Positions 36,801-46,242 of a DNA stretch of 64,000 bases are shown here, one piece after another. Under the pieces are notes generated by a model. It ran no database searches. It saw only the letters and a program-made list of their open reading frames with translations, and had not been told where the DNA came from. Position numbers and translations under genes: made by a program. Positions within the stretch are counted from its first letter, which is position 1; each line of letters starts with the position of its first letter. Source of the DNA: Progne subis subis (lineage: Eukaryota; Chordata; Aves; Passeriformes; Hirundinidae); NCBI GenBank assembly GCA_022316685.1, contig JAKJHU010000033.1, positions 982,321 to 1,046,320 on the forward strand, in the 5' to 3' direction.

Positions 36801-39649
36801 AGAATGGCTTTACAGGATGTGGCTTAGATTGTTTCAATTTCTGCTTCTCCCATTCCCTTTCCCTGCAGAGAGCTTCCAGTGACAACCTAAATGCAGAATC
36901 AGTAGGAGAGCAGGGCAGTGGGGAAATCTGGCTCGAGCTCAGAGATGTGGCGCTCTTAGTGCCGTAATTTCCAGCCCCAGCTTTTCAAATATCAGCTCCT
37001 GGAGGTGAAACCCCTGTGTCAGAGTCTGAGCTGGAGTCTGTCAGATCCATACACTCATTCTTCTCTCCCCAGCTATTTCCATGAGACAATGGTGCTCTCC
37101 TTACACCCAGACATTTCTCATTTCTTCCCTGTTCTGGCTAGGCAGTTTTTTCCTTTCTGGTCAAGGAACGCATCTGAGACCCCGCAGTAACGAGGAGCTT
37201 CTCAATCACCACTTTTGGGTACGAACAACAAACCCAGGGCCCTGCACGCTCTGCCATTCTCTGACACCTTTACACTGTCCTTTTCCTCAATTCTTTTCCA
37301 AAAGACACCTATCACAGGACCTATTGGATGTTTGGTCTGGCGTCTTTTTCTTCTGACCTTCTTTGGAGAAGACGAATTCCTTTCAAAACCTTCAGTGCGT
37401 AAAACTGACAGTCCCATTCCTTCATCTTTTACATTTCCTTTGTCTGGTGAGGACAGCACAGTTCTGTCTTTATGGCCATGGTTCAGAAAAGGAAAGAAAA
37501 GACAATTATTCACAAAAAATCCCAAAACAACAGACCTTATTATAGTGTATTACTTGGTATTTTCTCTCTCTCTCACATGCAATCCAAAATTAACTAACTT
37601 AACCATCCAGTTTTGCTACTGCCATGCAAAGAATCACATGGCCTACGATGCAGCTTCAGTTGTTATAAACAATCTGGCTTAAACATGAGACATAATTTGA
37701 AATAATAATTGCATCGCTATTTAAAGAAATTTATTTAAACAGGAGATGGATAATTTCAGTTACATTATTGGAAAAAAATTAAATGTGCTCATTTTGACAT
37801 ATTTGGTCATTGAGCTATGCTCATTATGTTGCTGCACCAATATGGAATGAGATTGGACTATCATTCTGCACACTTACATAATTAAAACTCATATAAATGT
37901 CTTCCACTTAAAAAAAAGAAAAAAAATTACCTTGACTTAAAACTGGTTTGAAGAACTCTGTAATCATCTGGTTTCTGAAGAGAAAACATAACTTTACCTT
38001 CTTAAAAGAACAATACCTAAATGCTCACTCAGGGAATGCCATGTAATTAAAATACTGTAAATTATTTCTACAGATTTTCTTTAATGCCAGCAGCTCTTAT
38101 TTCTGACAAATCAGAAGAAGCATCATCATCCTCTTCACCTTCTATAGCCTTCACCCTGCTTGACTAACAAAGTTAACCTGTCAGTTTCCTCACTCAAACT
38201 ATTTTCTTTATAATCCCGGTAAACCTCAACCTTCCACTTTAAACTAAATTTTCCTGAATGGGACTGACTTCACCTGCATCCAGTATTCTAGGTGAAACAA
38301 GAATAACAAAACTGATTATCTGCTATCTCATTACAGAGATAGCAGATAATCAGCTGTAGCTTTCGTGGATGTAACGAGAAACAGTAGACCACTAAAAATA
38401 CAAAAGAAAATGTAAAAGCCACAAACACATGCTCTCCCCCAACAAAAGAAAAAAGCTGCACGGCCAGGAGGTGAACCTAACAGACCTTCCAAAAGTAGTG
38501 ACACAACCTGCATGGAAGAAGGAAAGTGGAAATACTCCCACTTGTCTTCAAAAAACAACCCCCTGAGCATTTGGTGAAAGCAGTCAGCGTTCACAGCCCT
38601 ATTCCTGGTTACCTCTGGATGGATAAAAGCTTTTAAAAAGCTGTATTGGATACACTAGCAATAGCTTCCAAGGTAGCAAATTCACCTAACATAGTAGTAA
38701 ACTACAAAAAGCTACTACATCTTTGATGAAACAGAGCATCTTGAAAAGTTCTACAGAAAGAACAAAAAACAAAACAAAACCAAACAAAATACCCTACAAC
38801 CGGCCAAAACAGAAACTCACATAGAAAAACTCAGTCTTTTTGACAACTGCAACAAAACCGAAACTGCACAGTTTCATTTCACTTTCTTGGGCAAAAAGTA
38901 AGATCGAAAAAAGTGAACTTTTATCCGGTCCCCTTCATTTACATGACAGTGCTATCAAAACAGAGGATCTGAACAAAAGAATGTGCTACTAACAGCGTAA
39001 GAAAATTCTCATTCTGCAAGAAACAACCGGGCAGCCTCTGAAAACCCCCAAGCGTTTGGCAGATTTTGAATTTCTAGTTAGCAGAGGAGCCTGTCAAGGC
39101 TAAACCCGCTGTCACTGGGTGCCGGTGTTTTCGCCGGGCAGCGCTCCTCCGGCACCGTTAGCGGCGCCGCTGGGAGCGGGTTCGGAACCTGAACCGACAG
39201 CACAAGCCCTGGGTTCGAGCCGAACCGCTGAAGCCTCTCCGCTCTACAGGTGGCCTGGGAGGGCACAGGTGGGACGATCCCGGGATTTTGAAGGATGCGC
39301 TGGAAATGCCAGCTAGAGTTTATTTGGACACTTCCTTCAGACCCTTGGAAGCTCTCGGCCAACGAACACCTGTACCACGTACCGGTTCCGATGAGGAGGC
39401 CCCGGCCGCGCCCCTTGGCGGCTGGAACACCCACCGAGGGCAGGCCCCCGGTGATGCTCCCGGGAACCGAGCCGAGCCCGGCCACCCGCCCGGGGCAGCG
39501 CGGCGCACGCCGGTGGCCGGGGCGTCCCGCTAGGCGGGCTCGCTGCCCGGCAACAACCGCGACCGCTCCTCTCCCGCGCCCCGCCGGTACCTGCAGTCCT
39601 GGGCCGCCTCTCTGCCCGCGGCCGCCGGCGTAACATGGCGGCGGGACAT
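15783..39649 (-). CDS. SLF2: SLF2 (FAM178A), SMC5-SMC6 localization factor 2, 20 coding exons
   Basis: Spliced coding region joined from 20 exons (minus strand, 5' to 3'): 39591-39649, 37931-37974, 37268-37467, 36039-36096, 34236-35362, 30965-31047, 29881-29991, 29438-29605, 27375-27477, 25857-25932, 24439-24580, 23925-24033, 23151-23327, 22510-22607, 21761-21848, 21145-21270, 20255-20332, 18565-18651, 16951-17019, 15783-15818. All junctions are GT-AG and keep phase; the total is 3,039 nt, 1,012 residues plus stop. I recognise the family from N-terminal MITEFFKP, the exon 6-7 segment [18 protein letters not shown], and the C-terminal segments [20 protein letters not shown] and [13 protein letters not shown]. 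Known role: SLF2 is a nuclear Nse6-like scaffold that binds SMC5/6 through its C-terminal helical region. It works with SLF1 in recruiting the complex to RAD18/ubiquitin-marked damage, and with SIMC1 in silencing extrachromosomal DNA. Layout: PIP-like motif at residues 21-30, basic segment about 70-77, disordered Ser/acidic region to about 496, coiled segment 497-560, helical FAM178 region about 560-1000. It is shorter than the roughly 1,170-residue human protein, mainly in the disordered part. Uncertain points are the start codon, the exon 3 donor, and a possible skipped exon in intron 5. Confidence 0.9.
16112..16131. repeat. Poly-T tract in SLF2 intron 19
   Basis: A 20-base T run, which is A on the gene's strand. 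Confidence 0.9.
16951..17019 (-). CDS. SLF2: SLF2 coding exon 19
   Basis: 23 codons in phase 0: [20 protein letters not shown] and LTQ. The acceptor is TTTGCAG and the donor CAG|GTACTG. Confidence 0.95.
17101..17278. repeat. A/C-rich low-complexity tract in SLF2 intron 18
   Basis: AAAC/AAAAAC-type repeats ending in a C run. It closely resembles the tract at 13461-13626 in composition and strand bias. Confidence 0.95.
18565..18651 (-). CDS. SLF2: SLF2 coding exon 18
   Basis: 29 codons in phase 0: [20 protein letters not shown] and DARMFYRSK. The donor is AAG|GTAAGA. Confidence 0.95.
20255..20332 (-). CDS. SLF2: SLF2 coding exon 17
   Basis: 26 codons in phase 0: [20 protein letters not shown] and VNPSQR, one of the clearest SLF2 signatures. 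The donor is AGG|GTAAGT. Confidence 0.95.
21145..21270 (-). CDS. SLF2: SLF2 coding exon 16
   Basis: 42 codons in phase 0: [20 protein letters not shown], then [20 protein letters not shown] and HE. The donor is GAG|GTGTGT. Confidence 0.93.
21761..21848 (-). CDS. SLF2: SLF2 coding exon 15
   Basis: Encodes [20 protein letters not shown] and EIPDDSDKQ. The acceptor is AATTATTTTTCAG and the donor CAG|GTACTG. Confidence 0.92.
22510..22607 (-). CDS. SLF2: SLF2 coding exon 14
   Basis: Encodes [20 protein letters not shown] and then [12 protein letters not shown]. The acceptor is TTCTTTTAAAG and the donor ACG|GTAATG. Confidence 0.92.
23151..23327 (-). CDS. SLF2: SLF2 coding exon 13
   Basis: A 59-codon exon in phase 0 at both ends. 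It encodes [20 protein letters not shown], then [18 protein letters not shown] and [14 protein letters not shown]. This is a strongly helical core of the FAM178 region. Confidence 0.93.
23925..24033 (-). CDS. SLF2: SLF2 coding exon 12
   Basis: Encodes [20 protein letters not shown] and then [11 protein letters not shown]. The acceptor TTCTTCTATTAG is preferred over an AG six bases downstream because of its pyrimidine tract and phase. The donor is GTGAGAAA. Confidence 0.9.
24439..24580 (-). CDS. SLF2: SLF2 coding exon 11
   Basis: Encodes [20 protein letters not shown], then [20 protein letters not shown] and FNEHDI. The donor is a near-perfect GTAAGTGT and the acceptor TTTATTTGTAG. Confidence 0.93.
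25857..25932 (-). CDS. SLF2: SLF2 coding exon 10
   Basis: Encodes [20 protein letters not shown] and LTLKN. The donor is GTAAGTAT and the acceptor CTCTTTGCAG. Confidence 0.9.
27375..27477 (-). CDS. SLF2: SLF2 coding exon 9
   Basis: Acceptor TTCTCTTACAG, donor AAG|GTCAGT. It encodes [20 protein letters not shown] and then [14 protein letters not shown]. Phase matches exons 8 and 10. Confidence 0.92.
28102..28229 (+). mobile_element. tRNA-derived SINE with CR1-like tail (TguSINE1 type)
   Basis: The head GGTCAGTTGGTCAGAGC and the B-box-like GGCTCGAATCC at 28141-28151 are tRNA-derived, probably from tRNA-Ile. The tail TTGATGATCCTTGTGGGTCC and TTCCAACTCAGGATATTCCA is the CR1 3' type used for LINE mobilisation. 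This structure is known from songbirds. It lies in SLF2 intron 8, antisense to the gene. Confidence 0.85.
29438..29605 (-). CDS. SLF2: SLF2 coding exon 8, start of FAM178 region
   Basis: A 168-nt exon with acceptor TTTTTACAG and donor AA|GTAAGAAT. It encodes [20 protein letters not shown], then [12 protein letters not shown] and NHIEYLLL. This is the first part of the conserved helical C-terminal region. Confidence 0.92.
29881..29991 (-). CDS. SLF2: SLF2 coding exon 7
   Basis: It encodes [15 protein letters not shown], then an acidic run with [20 protein letters not shown]; the first part is probably helical or coiled coil. The acceptor TTATTTCAG is good. The donor CAG|GTCCTT is weak, but it is the only in-phase site that joins to exon 8 giving [10 protein letters not shown]. 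Confidence 0.85.
30965..31047 (-). CDS. SLF2: SLF2 coding exon 6
   Basis: Acceptor TTTATTTCCAG, donor AGAAG|GTTTGT. It encodes [20 protein letters not shown] followed by KEKEESR, the conserved segment leading into the C-terminal region. Confidence 0.92.
32316..32844 (-). mobile_element. Solo LTR in SLF2 intron 5
   Basis: Minus-strand ends are TGTACTGAGCCTGGCTGGG and CAGCCCATCA, matching a widespread avian endogenous-retrovirus LTR whose start reads like TGTGCTGGTTTTGGCTGGG. It has the same orientation as SLF2. No internal retroviral region is attached and no clean target duplication was seen. The family name is from memory and not certain. Confidence 0.7.
33583..33644. repeat. Intronic hairpin repeat, copy A
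   Basis: Nested inverted repeats: GCTGATT with AATCAGC (33583-33589 / 33638-33644), CTCATTACAC with GTGTAATGAG (33599-33608 / 33628-33637), and CCACT with AGTGG around a GTAGCTTT loop. It is related to the copy at 38312. Confidence 0.8.
34236..35362 (-). CDS. SLF2: SLF2 coding exon 5 (large disordered exon)
   Basis: A 1,127-nt exon encoding about residues 121-496. It has acceptor CGCTTCACAG and a strong CAT|GTAAGT donor. The product is rich in Ser, Lys, Asp and Glu and is probably disordered; it includes [15 protein letters not shown] and the acidic block [19 protein letters not shown] near residue 451. The aspartates come from a short ATC/GAT trinucleotide run at about 34350-34372. Such regions in this family carry phosphorylation and interaction sites rather than a fold. 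The frame stays open past the donor into the intron for 26 codons, which is not coding. Confidence 0.9.
36039..36096 (-). CDS. SLF2: SLF2 coding exon 4
   Basis: A 58-nt exon with acceptor TTATTTTTAG and donor CAG|GTATGA. It encodes [19 protein letters not shown] and the first base of Asp121. The phase matches exon 5. Assignment to SLF2 rests on position, splice signals and phase rather than on a recognised motif. Confidence 0.7.
37268..37467 (-). CDS. SLF2: SLF2 coding exon 3 (basic segment)
   Basis: It begins [11 protein letters not shown] and carries the basic stretch [15 protein letters not shown], a plausible nuclear localisation signal. The acceptor after CCATAAAG is fixed by phase with exon 2. 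The 3' boundary is not certain: AAG|GTGTCA at 37268 and AGT|GTAAAG six bases further 5' both keep phase 0, and both are weak donors. Confidence 0.65.
37931..37974 (-). CDS. SLF2: SLF2 coding exon 2 (PIP-like motif)
   Basis: A 44-nt exon between a TTCTCTTCAG acceptor and a CAAG|GTAATT donor. It encodes [14 protein letters not shown], the conserved N-terminal signature of SLF2. It starts with the third base of Arg20 and ends with the first base of Asp35. Confidence 0.85.
38312..38376. repeat. Intronic hairpin repeat, copy B
   Basis: A perfect 18-bp inverted repeat (38312-38329 with 38336-38353) around a 6-base loop ATTACA. It is followed by CTGTAGCTTTCGTGGATGTA and ACGAG, which match copy A (CTGTAGCTTTAGTGGGTGTA and ATGAG). 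Confidence 0.85.
39591..39649 (-). CDS. SLF2: SLF2 coding exon 1
   Basis: The ATG at 39649-39647 opens [12 protein letters not shown] and the exon ends after residue 19 plus AG, at a CAG|GTACCG donor. The AG joins the A of exon 2 to make Arg20. Two further in-frame ATGs lie upstream at 39700 (MTRPLGEG...) and 39820, with no intervening stop. The 39649 and 39700 ATGs both have G at -3. The 39700 start would add 17 residues and begins MTR, as I recall the human protein does, so the true start is unresolved. Confidence 0.75.
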
Positions 39650-40136
39650 GGCGAAGGGAGGGACCGGAGACGGCAGCCCCTCGCCGAGCGGTCGGGTCAT
39701 GGCAGGAGCGGCCCAGCGGGGCCCGAGCGGCCGAGGGGAGCGGCCGCCCCCGGCAGCATCGCCAGGACCGCGTCTCGAACGCCCCGCACGGCCGGAACGC
39801 CCAGCGCGGCCGCAGGTCACGGGCGGGAGCTAACGGGCTCCGCTCTTCCTTTTTTTTTTTTTCAATGGGTTTAGACGCTGATTGGCTGAGCGGCGGCAGC
39901 GGCTGCGCATCCCGTTGGTCGCTTTCCGCCGGGGGCGGGACGGGCAGGCGGATGGCGGCTGCGATTGGCTGTCGGGGGAGCGGAAGGCGGGAGCGCCGTT
40001 TCGCGTCCGAGGGAGGAAGGGTTGTTTGGCGCCTTGGTCTCGTGCCTGTGCCCCGCCCTCGCTGCCGCTCTCTGATTGGTGCGCTCGGCGCGGGCCCCGC
40101 CCCCCTCGTGAGGCCCCGCCCCCGCCGCTCCCTGTG

Positions 40137-40192
40137 TCCCGGTGCCCTCCCGGTGCCCTCCCGGTGCCCTCCCGGTGCCCTCCCGGTGCCCC
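40137..40192. repeat. 11-bp tandem repeat in the SLF2 promoter island
   Basis: About five exact copies of the unit GGTGCCCTCCC directly upstream of the CCAAT cluster. The length is probably polymorphic. Confidence 0.9.
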
Positions 40193-40609
40193 GGGCGGGG
40201 GCTCTCCGGGGACACTTACTGGAGGGGGTTCGCCCACGAGCAGAAGCGTCCTGCGAGGAAAGCGGCCAGGGACCGCCACCGAGCTGCAGGCCGTGCGGCT
40301 TGCGCTGCCTATGGGAGGAGATCCAGGCTTCGCATCCCTCTCCAGAGCCGCGAGACAAGGTGGGGAGGCTAAAAAAGTTGGAATGGGAGTAACTTTTTCA
40401 AAATCACCACTAAACCATGTGCCTTCCCGTCCTCGACCTGCTGTGCAAGATTCCCTCTGTGCCTGGACTTCCCCCAGAAAAGGCATCCTGAGTGGAATCT
40501 CGTGTCCTGCACTATCACCTGGCAAATATTTTGGACAAAATCTTGGACTAGGCAACCTGAAGAACCGGACCTGCCAGCTTAGAGAATGCCAGTACTGCTA
40601 TCTGTAATA

Positions 40610-43600
40610 TTCTGTGTAAATTCACATAATTAGTCTATAAAAACTAGCAATATGAAAAAGTTACTTTAGCAGTTCAAAGCAGGCACTGCACAGATGTGAG
40701 ATATTCCCTATATGTATGTACTGAGGTTTTTATTGGAGGTTTTGTTTAGCACTTTGCCTAAGAGTGGAGATGACCAGAGCCACTGTTTTCCTGATGTTTT
40801 TCTTGGATTCAGAAACACCAGGAGACAACTGACTCCAATGAAAAGGTGTGACCCATGCCACCTCTCTTCTGACACCCTACCTTCGGCTGGCCTAGGGAAA
40901 CAGAAACAGAAAGTAACAGTAACACAAAACTGGAAGCACGGGGCAAAATAAGAAAGTGGATTTTTGAACACCTGAATATCTCAGTCTGCTCCCCAGTCCC
41001 TTTCATCATGCCCATCCCTCAGTCTCTGTTTTTCAAAAGTTTTGAGCCATGTGGTTTCTGATCTCTTAAACGCAGCCTTGAAAGCGTAAAACACTGGCTG
41101 CCATCACAACGTGCACCTTGCTTCTTCTTTGCTTGAGTCCCTCCTACACAAATTCAGCCTTCAGCTGAAGCTCTCTGCCCCGGGACCACCTATGACTATT
41201 ATGTTTGTAAAAAACCTTCCTGGAGTGGATCCCACTGTTTGACAACACACTTCTAGACCTATGCACAACACTACAATAATCCATGTTGATGCTGGGTGTA
41301 ATTTCCTTGAGGAACAAATGACTTGCTATCGTATAGATTTTCTTGAAAAGACAGTAGTGTATATATGAAGTATACCATTAATAAAGTGTTAACGTTTCAT
41401 GCCCAGTGTTATCCAGGAATTCCAGAAGTATTTTTATAACACATTGAAGGAGCAGATGAAATCAAAGTCCTATAAACATTTGCTTTGTCTTTCAAGTTTA
41501 ATGCTTTAACTGTGGAAAATGGCAATAGATGTAGAGGCATTTCTATGGTTAAGTCACCTGGAGTTGTAAAGAGTTTCTAAAAGACAACCAAGGAGTTGGA
41601 TACAGAGCAGCTTCGACAGAACATCCAATTCAATTCCAGCACTGGTGGTGGCAAGGCGAAGCTGTTTATCATGGGAAGTAAGGATGGATTTCTGAAGTGG
41701 CAGGGGACTGTGAAACTCTCCTATAACTGTAAGTACAGGAATAAAAGCAAACACAAGCAGTGAGGCTGCTCACTCAAAAGGAGGATTTTGCTGAGAAACC
41801 ACAGGGAGTGGCAGGTAAGGGAAAGACTGGTATCGTCACCCCCTTGAGATTAAGTGTCGCAAATTGCTTTTTTCCCTGACACAGGACCAAGTCTGTGTGG
41901 AAACAGATCAACCAATATCTATTAGCATACCTTTTATTAAGTTGTTGTAGTCAACTTAGTAACAGCAGATCATTATCCAGACAGTAAATTCAGTTATTCT
42001 ATCAATCACTCATCGGTACCCAGTAGGGAAGGAAAAGCTGACCACAGTGGTTCTCTCAGATAGACACTAATGTGCCACTGGCTTCAAGGTCAATACTCAG
42101 AAAAAAGAAAGGAAATGTTTAAAGATTTTCATTGTTTTTCCTGGGAGAACACAGATACTGAAAAAAGTTGCGGAATTGACGGAAGAGATAAAGCCCAGTC
42201 TCAGGTGGAAGTGTTCTGATGCAGGCAGTCATTATTCTTTGCACTGCACATGTAAAGGGGACTGCTGAGCGCGAAGCAGGTTGGGGGTTTTGAAGTAGAA
42301 AACCACTTATTTTGAAACCAGAATAATAATGTTTTCTTTAGACTTAGGCTGGTTTCCTCTGACTGAATCATATACCTGAGCTCAAAGCCAGAGGCATGGC
42401 AACACCTCACATGAACGTGTCTGAGCCAAGCCTGTGTAAACTCATCAGTCTGTTTCACTCTTCCAGGCACCTCCACACTCATCTTCCTGGCTGGGGTTGC
42501 CTTGGATGCTGTTTATTCCCTTCATCACCAATTTGCCATGTGGTTTCGGCACAGCCACAAGTTACAGTAGAGCTCAGAAACAGACATTTCTTGCCATTCC
42601 TGGTCTCCTTTCCTTCCATCTTTCTGCAGAATCCCTCCCTTTCTCACTAATTCCCAGACGTTATCAGATCAGATACTCCCTACTGTGCATTGCAGGAACC
42701 AATTTACACCTCCTTTACCAAGCAGACACTGATACTTGACATACAGCTCATGGAGCAGAAGACTAAATTTTCCTTTAGGTAAACATCTGGAGAGAATATT
42801 TATGGTACCACTTCCAATTGCAATTAACAGTTTAATCAGCTGAGAGGGTTTGTATCTCAACGTTGTGAAGTATTTGTGCTTTTCAGAGCCTGCTTTACCC
42901 GGGGAATTGTAATGCAGAACTCAACTAACACATCCCTTCCATTTTTTGACTGGAAAAAAAGCTGGCAGCACTGCACTGATATGTCAAGGGGACACCATGT
43001 CTAGAAAATACCTGTCTGTACATAATAATTCTACTACATTAATATACATTTACTAATCAGTACAAAGTTTGCTCGCTTCAACTAACACTAATGATTCTCC
43101 TGGCTTGCATACCCATTCCCACAACCATTTTCATGGAAAACTTCAAATCAGTCTATGTCAGTTAAATTCCATCTATTCTATTCCCTACCTTTTGTTGATT
43201 CAAGTATTTCCAAGTTGTCAGTTCCAAGTCTCTCAATACATTGGCAACAGCCATGTAACCACACGCTCAAAATTCCTTTGTCATGACTACAAGGAAAAGT
43301 CTGGTGTATAGCTTAAGTAAATTAAAAATGGAAATGGCCTTCACCTCTGGCTTCTGCAGCAGACATCCATGATGTTAACATTCGCCAAGGTTAATTCCTG
43401 TCCTTGATGCTCCCTTTCTATGGAGGCTGTCTCTGGGTAAACTTCCTGTTAATCCCTGATTGTTTCTATAAAGATTAATCATTCTTGACACAAAGGTCAA
43501 ACACGAAAAGATGAGGGACAACCCACTGCTAGGAGGCAATGAAAAGGGCTTTCCTTCAGCAGCTTATCACTCTTTCTCTGTCTTTTTCTCCACAACATGA

Positions 43601-45230
43601 ACATATTCCTTTCTGCATAACAAACGACAAAAATTTTAGTTGATAGGTTCAGTTAGCTAATCAAGTTGCCAGACCTCTTTCTTCTTCTTCCACTTACATG
43701 TTATGCTGTGACCAAGCTCTTTCAAAGATATTTCTTTTGCAAAGATTGAGGGAATTCCTGAATCAGCCTTAAATATTATAATTCTTTCACAATCAGAGTT
43801 CTGATGAAGCTAGGGACTGTTCAGTCTTCAGAATAATTAACAGGGAAATGCCTGCTGGGACAGGGAAATAAGTCAGAGCCACCATCAGAGGTAAGCAGAG
43901 AGGACATGTCACATCTGGCCAAAATGAGGAAATACTGTTATATTTCAAAAGCTAGACATGCAATCACTCAGTAAAACCCCTTACACTGACTTTCTACTAT
44001 TTTTAATCTAAGTTCCATGTCTGTGAGTGAACAAATGGAAGACTATATATCAAAAGTGGCATGCACTAGCAAATCTTCTGTAAAAGATTTTTTATTTAGT
44101 AACCAGGTAAGTCTGCAGGACGAGCCAGTTCACCTAGAAGCCAGGGAGCCACACACCTGTCACTTCAGTCATGGCATCATCACAGCTTGGTGAGAGGGAA
44201 CAGCCTTTGTAAAAGCAGAAGAGAGTTAGATGTTAATAGGACAAGTTGTTGCCACTTTGTCCAGGACTTATGGAGGAAGAAGCAAGATTCTTAGGGAGAC
44301 AAATTCACTACAGTAACTTGGACTTTGTAAGTAAATTACATTCTAAAAATTGGTTCAAACCAGCTCAAAAACTAGACCTAGCATCATCCAGAGGAACCCG
44401 AAATATGGAACAAGGATTTGAAAGCCAGCATCACATCCTTAGCGTTATGCAAGCAGTCCTCATGGATTTTAACATGTGTCTTGGAATCCTCAAGCATGAG
44501 GGTGTGAAAACGTGAATAAAACAGGTGACAATGAGTGAGGAAAATAAGTTCTCTTAAAACTAAACTTCCCTTTTCATTAAGATTCACATTGAATTTTATT
44601 GCATTGATTTTTTTACAGGCATAAGGGCAGCAAATGCAGCACACATCTCGTCTTCCCAGAGCCTTGAATGCTTTAGTGCACCTTCCCAGTCTAGCACTCC
44701 AGCCAGCTCCCCCATCCTGGCCTGTATCAGATAGCAGGGGTGAGTCGTGGGCTCTTCCTTGGATATCTAAATCCATATCACTGCTAGAAATGCACAAAAC
44801 TGGACAGCACAAGGTGTCACATTTCCACTTTAAAAAGATCAAGCATTGCTACAGCACACCACTAGTTGCTCTCCTCTGAATTCCCTCAAGAAATTCCCAG
44901 CTTTCCCAAAGAACAAAGTGCAAACCCTTTCACCATACTCCCACAGGAGCCCCACTACAGCAGAAATATCTATCCCCATACCCACAGGATAAAGTTGTGT
45001 TCACACAGGAAGGAGAGGGGATTCCCCCCTCACGTACAGTTCTGATTTGATGTGACCTGCAGATCATTTCTGCCAGAGCTGTTGCTGAACAGTCGCTCTC
45101 CATCCGACAGTCGTGCAGTGCATTGTGTTAACTCACTGCAATTCTTTGTGCCATTCATCAATGCATCCCTGAGACTATTCCTCAAGATTACTTTTAACCC
45201 TGACTCTTGTTTTCCAGCACTCACCATTCC
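40610..45230. other. Intergenic, no gene seen
   Basis: Moderately AT-rich sequence upstream of SLF2. The frames are short and show no family resemblance. In other vertebrates PAX2 lies on this side, but none of its exons is visible. Confidence 0.5.
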
Positions 45231-45237
45231 TCCCTGT

Positions 45238-45796
45238 TGTTGTGTATTATTTGGTTTCGTATTGTATTTCATTTTTACATTGGGTTTTGTAATGGTTTCT
45301 TCTCTACTCCCCTGTCCCCATGGAAAAGGTAACATCCCGAGGTTTGTCCCTGACCCTTCTCCCTGCCCATTCTCCCACACTGTTCCCTTCCTGGAATGTA
45401 ATCCAACCCTGTTCCACTCCCACCGTATCCCTGGTTGGGTAGTGGCTTGTCCCCGCCTTTAGCCCCTTCCCTGGATATAAGCCAGAGGAACACCTGGAAA
45501 ACTCTCTTGGCACAGGGATTGGGAAGGGGCTCCTGACCCAGGCTGGGGCAGGGCCACAGGAGAAAGACTCAATAAAGCCCTGGTTTCCCCCCAGATCAAG
45601 TGCAGACCTTCCTTTGCCATTGATGGGAACCTGCTCTCTCTCTAAAGGAAAAGGTTCACAGCCACTCCTGGGTTTTTGGGGCCCTGAGGAAAAATCCTTC
45701 CGACTGTGGTTTGTCTCTCAAGCTAGCCGAGGCAAAAACGGAGCCAGGGCTCCGAGAGAGAGAGAGAGACTAGCCACACCTCCCAAATTCACAACA
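45238..45796 (+). mobile_element. Solo LTR
   Basis: The ends TGTTGTGTATTATTTGG and CCAAATTCACAACA form a 7-bp terminal inverted repeat (TGTTGTG/CACAACA). A TATA-like GATATAA lies at 45474-45480 and AATAAA at 45571-45576, in the order expected for U3-R-U5. No internal region and no clean target duplication were seen. A GA run sits near the 3' end. Confidence 0.75.
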
Positions 45797-46242
45797 GTTT
45801 AACAAACATACTCCGCAAACGTCATTGTAGGCCACTCTGTGGACTCTGGATGAAACATTTGAATGCCCTTGAACACTGGATATGCTCCTGGAAAAAACTA
45901 GGCAATACATCCTGCTCTTCTGGCAACACACCCTCAGTAACTCACCTTAAGTACAAGTGAGCACAGGAGAGGTAGAAATGTCCAGGAACTGGTGTGATTT
46001 AGGTGCAAAAATATCTCACGTCAATTTTGCAGGGTACAAGTCAAGACAGGCACCTAAACGTACATGGCACATGCACAAATAGGCAAATATACCTTACCAA
46101 ATCCTTTTCCACAGGACCACACTGTTAAGGATTTCTGAGCTTGTAGCTTGAAAGTGGTTTCAGGTGTGCTTAACGCCAGTTGGAGCTGCACTTCACAGTG
46201 ATTATGTGTAAATACCCTGTAGTGACCAAGTCACATGGTAAT

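Larger units (their letters stand above)
39591..40200 (-). promoter_or_regulatory. SLF2: SLF2 CpG-island promoter with CCAAT boxes
   Basis: Very GC- and CpG-rich block covering exon 1 and its upstream side. Three ATTGG motifs, which read CCAAT on the minus strand, lie at 39881-39885, 39964-39968 and 40075-40079; these are typical NF-Y sites of TATA-less housekeeping promoters. GC boxes are present at about 40095-40125. No TATA box was seen. The island continues into the first intron, to about 39,110. Transcription on the plus strand from the same island cannot be excluded. Confidence 0.75.

Noticed and set aside
39078..40358. 426-codon minus-strand open frame across the CpG island
   Set aside because: It crosses SLF2 exon 1 in another frame, is Pro/Arg/Gly-rich as expected of stop-poor GC-rich DNA, and includes the 11-bp repeat. 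There is no domain.
44384..44842. 152-codon minus-strand open frame upstream of SLF2
   Set aside because: No family resemblance, no promoter, and low-quality splice context.
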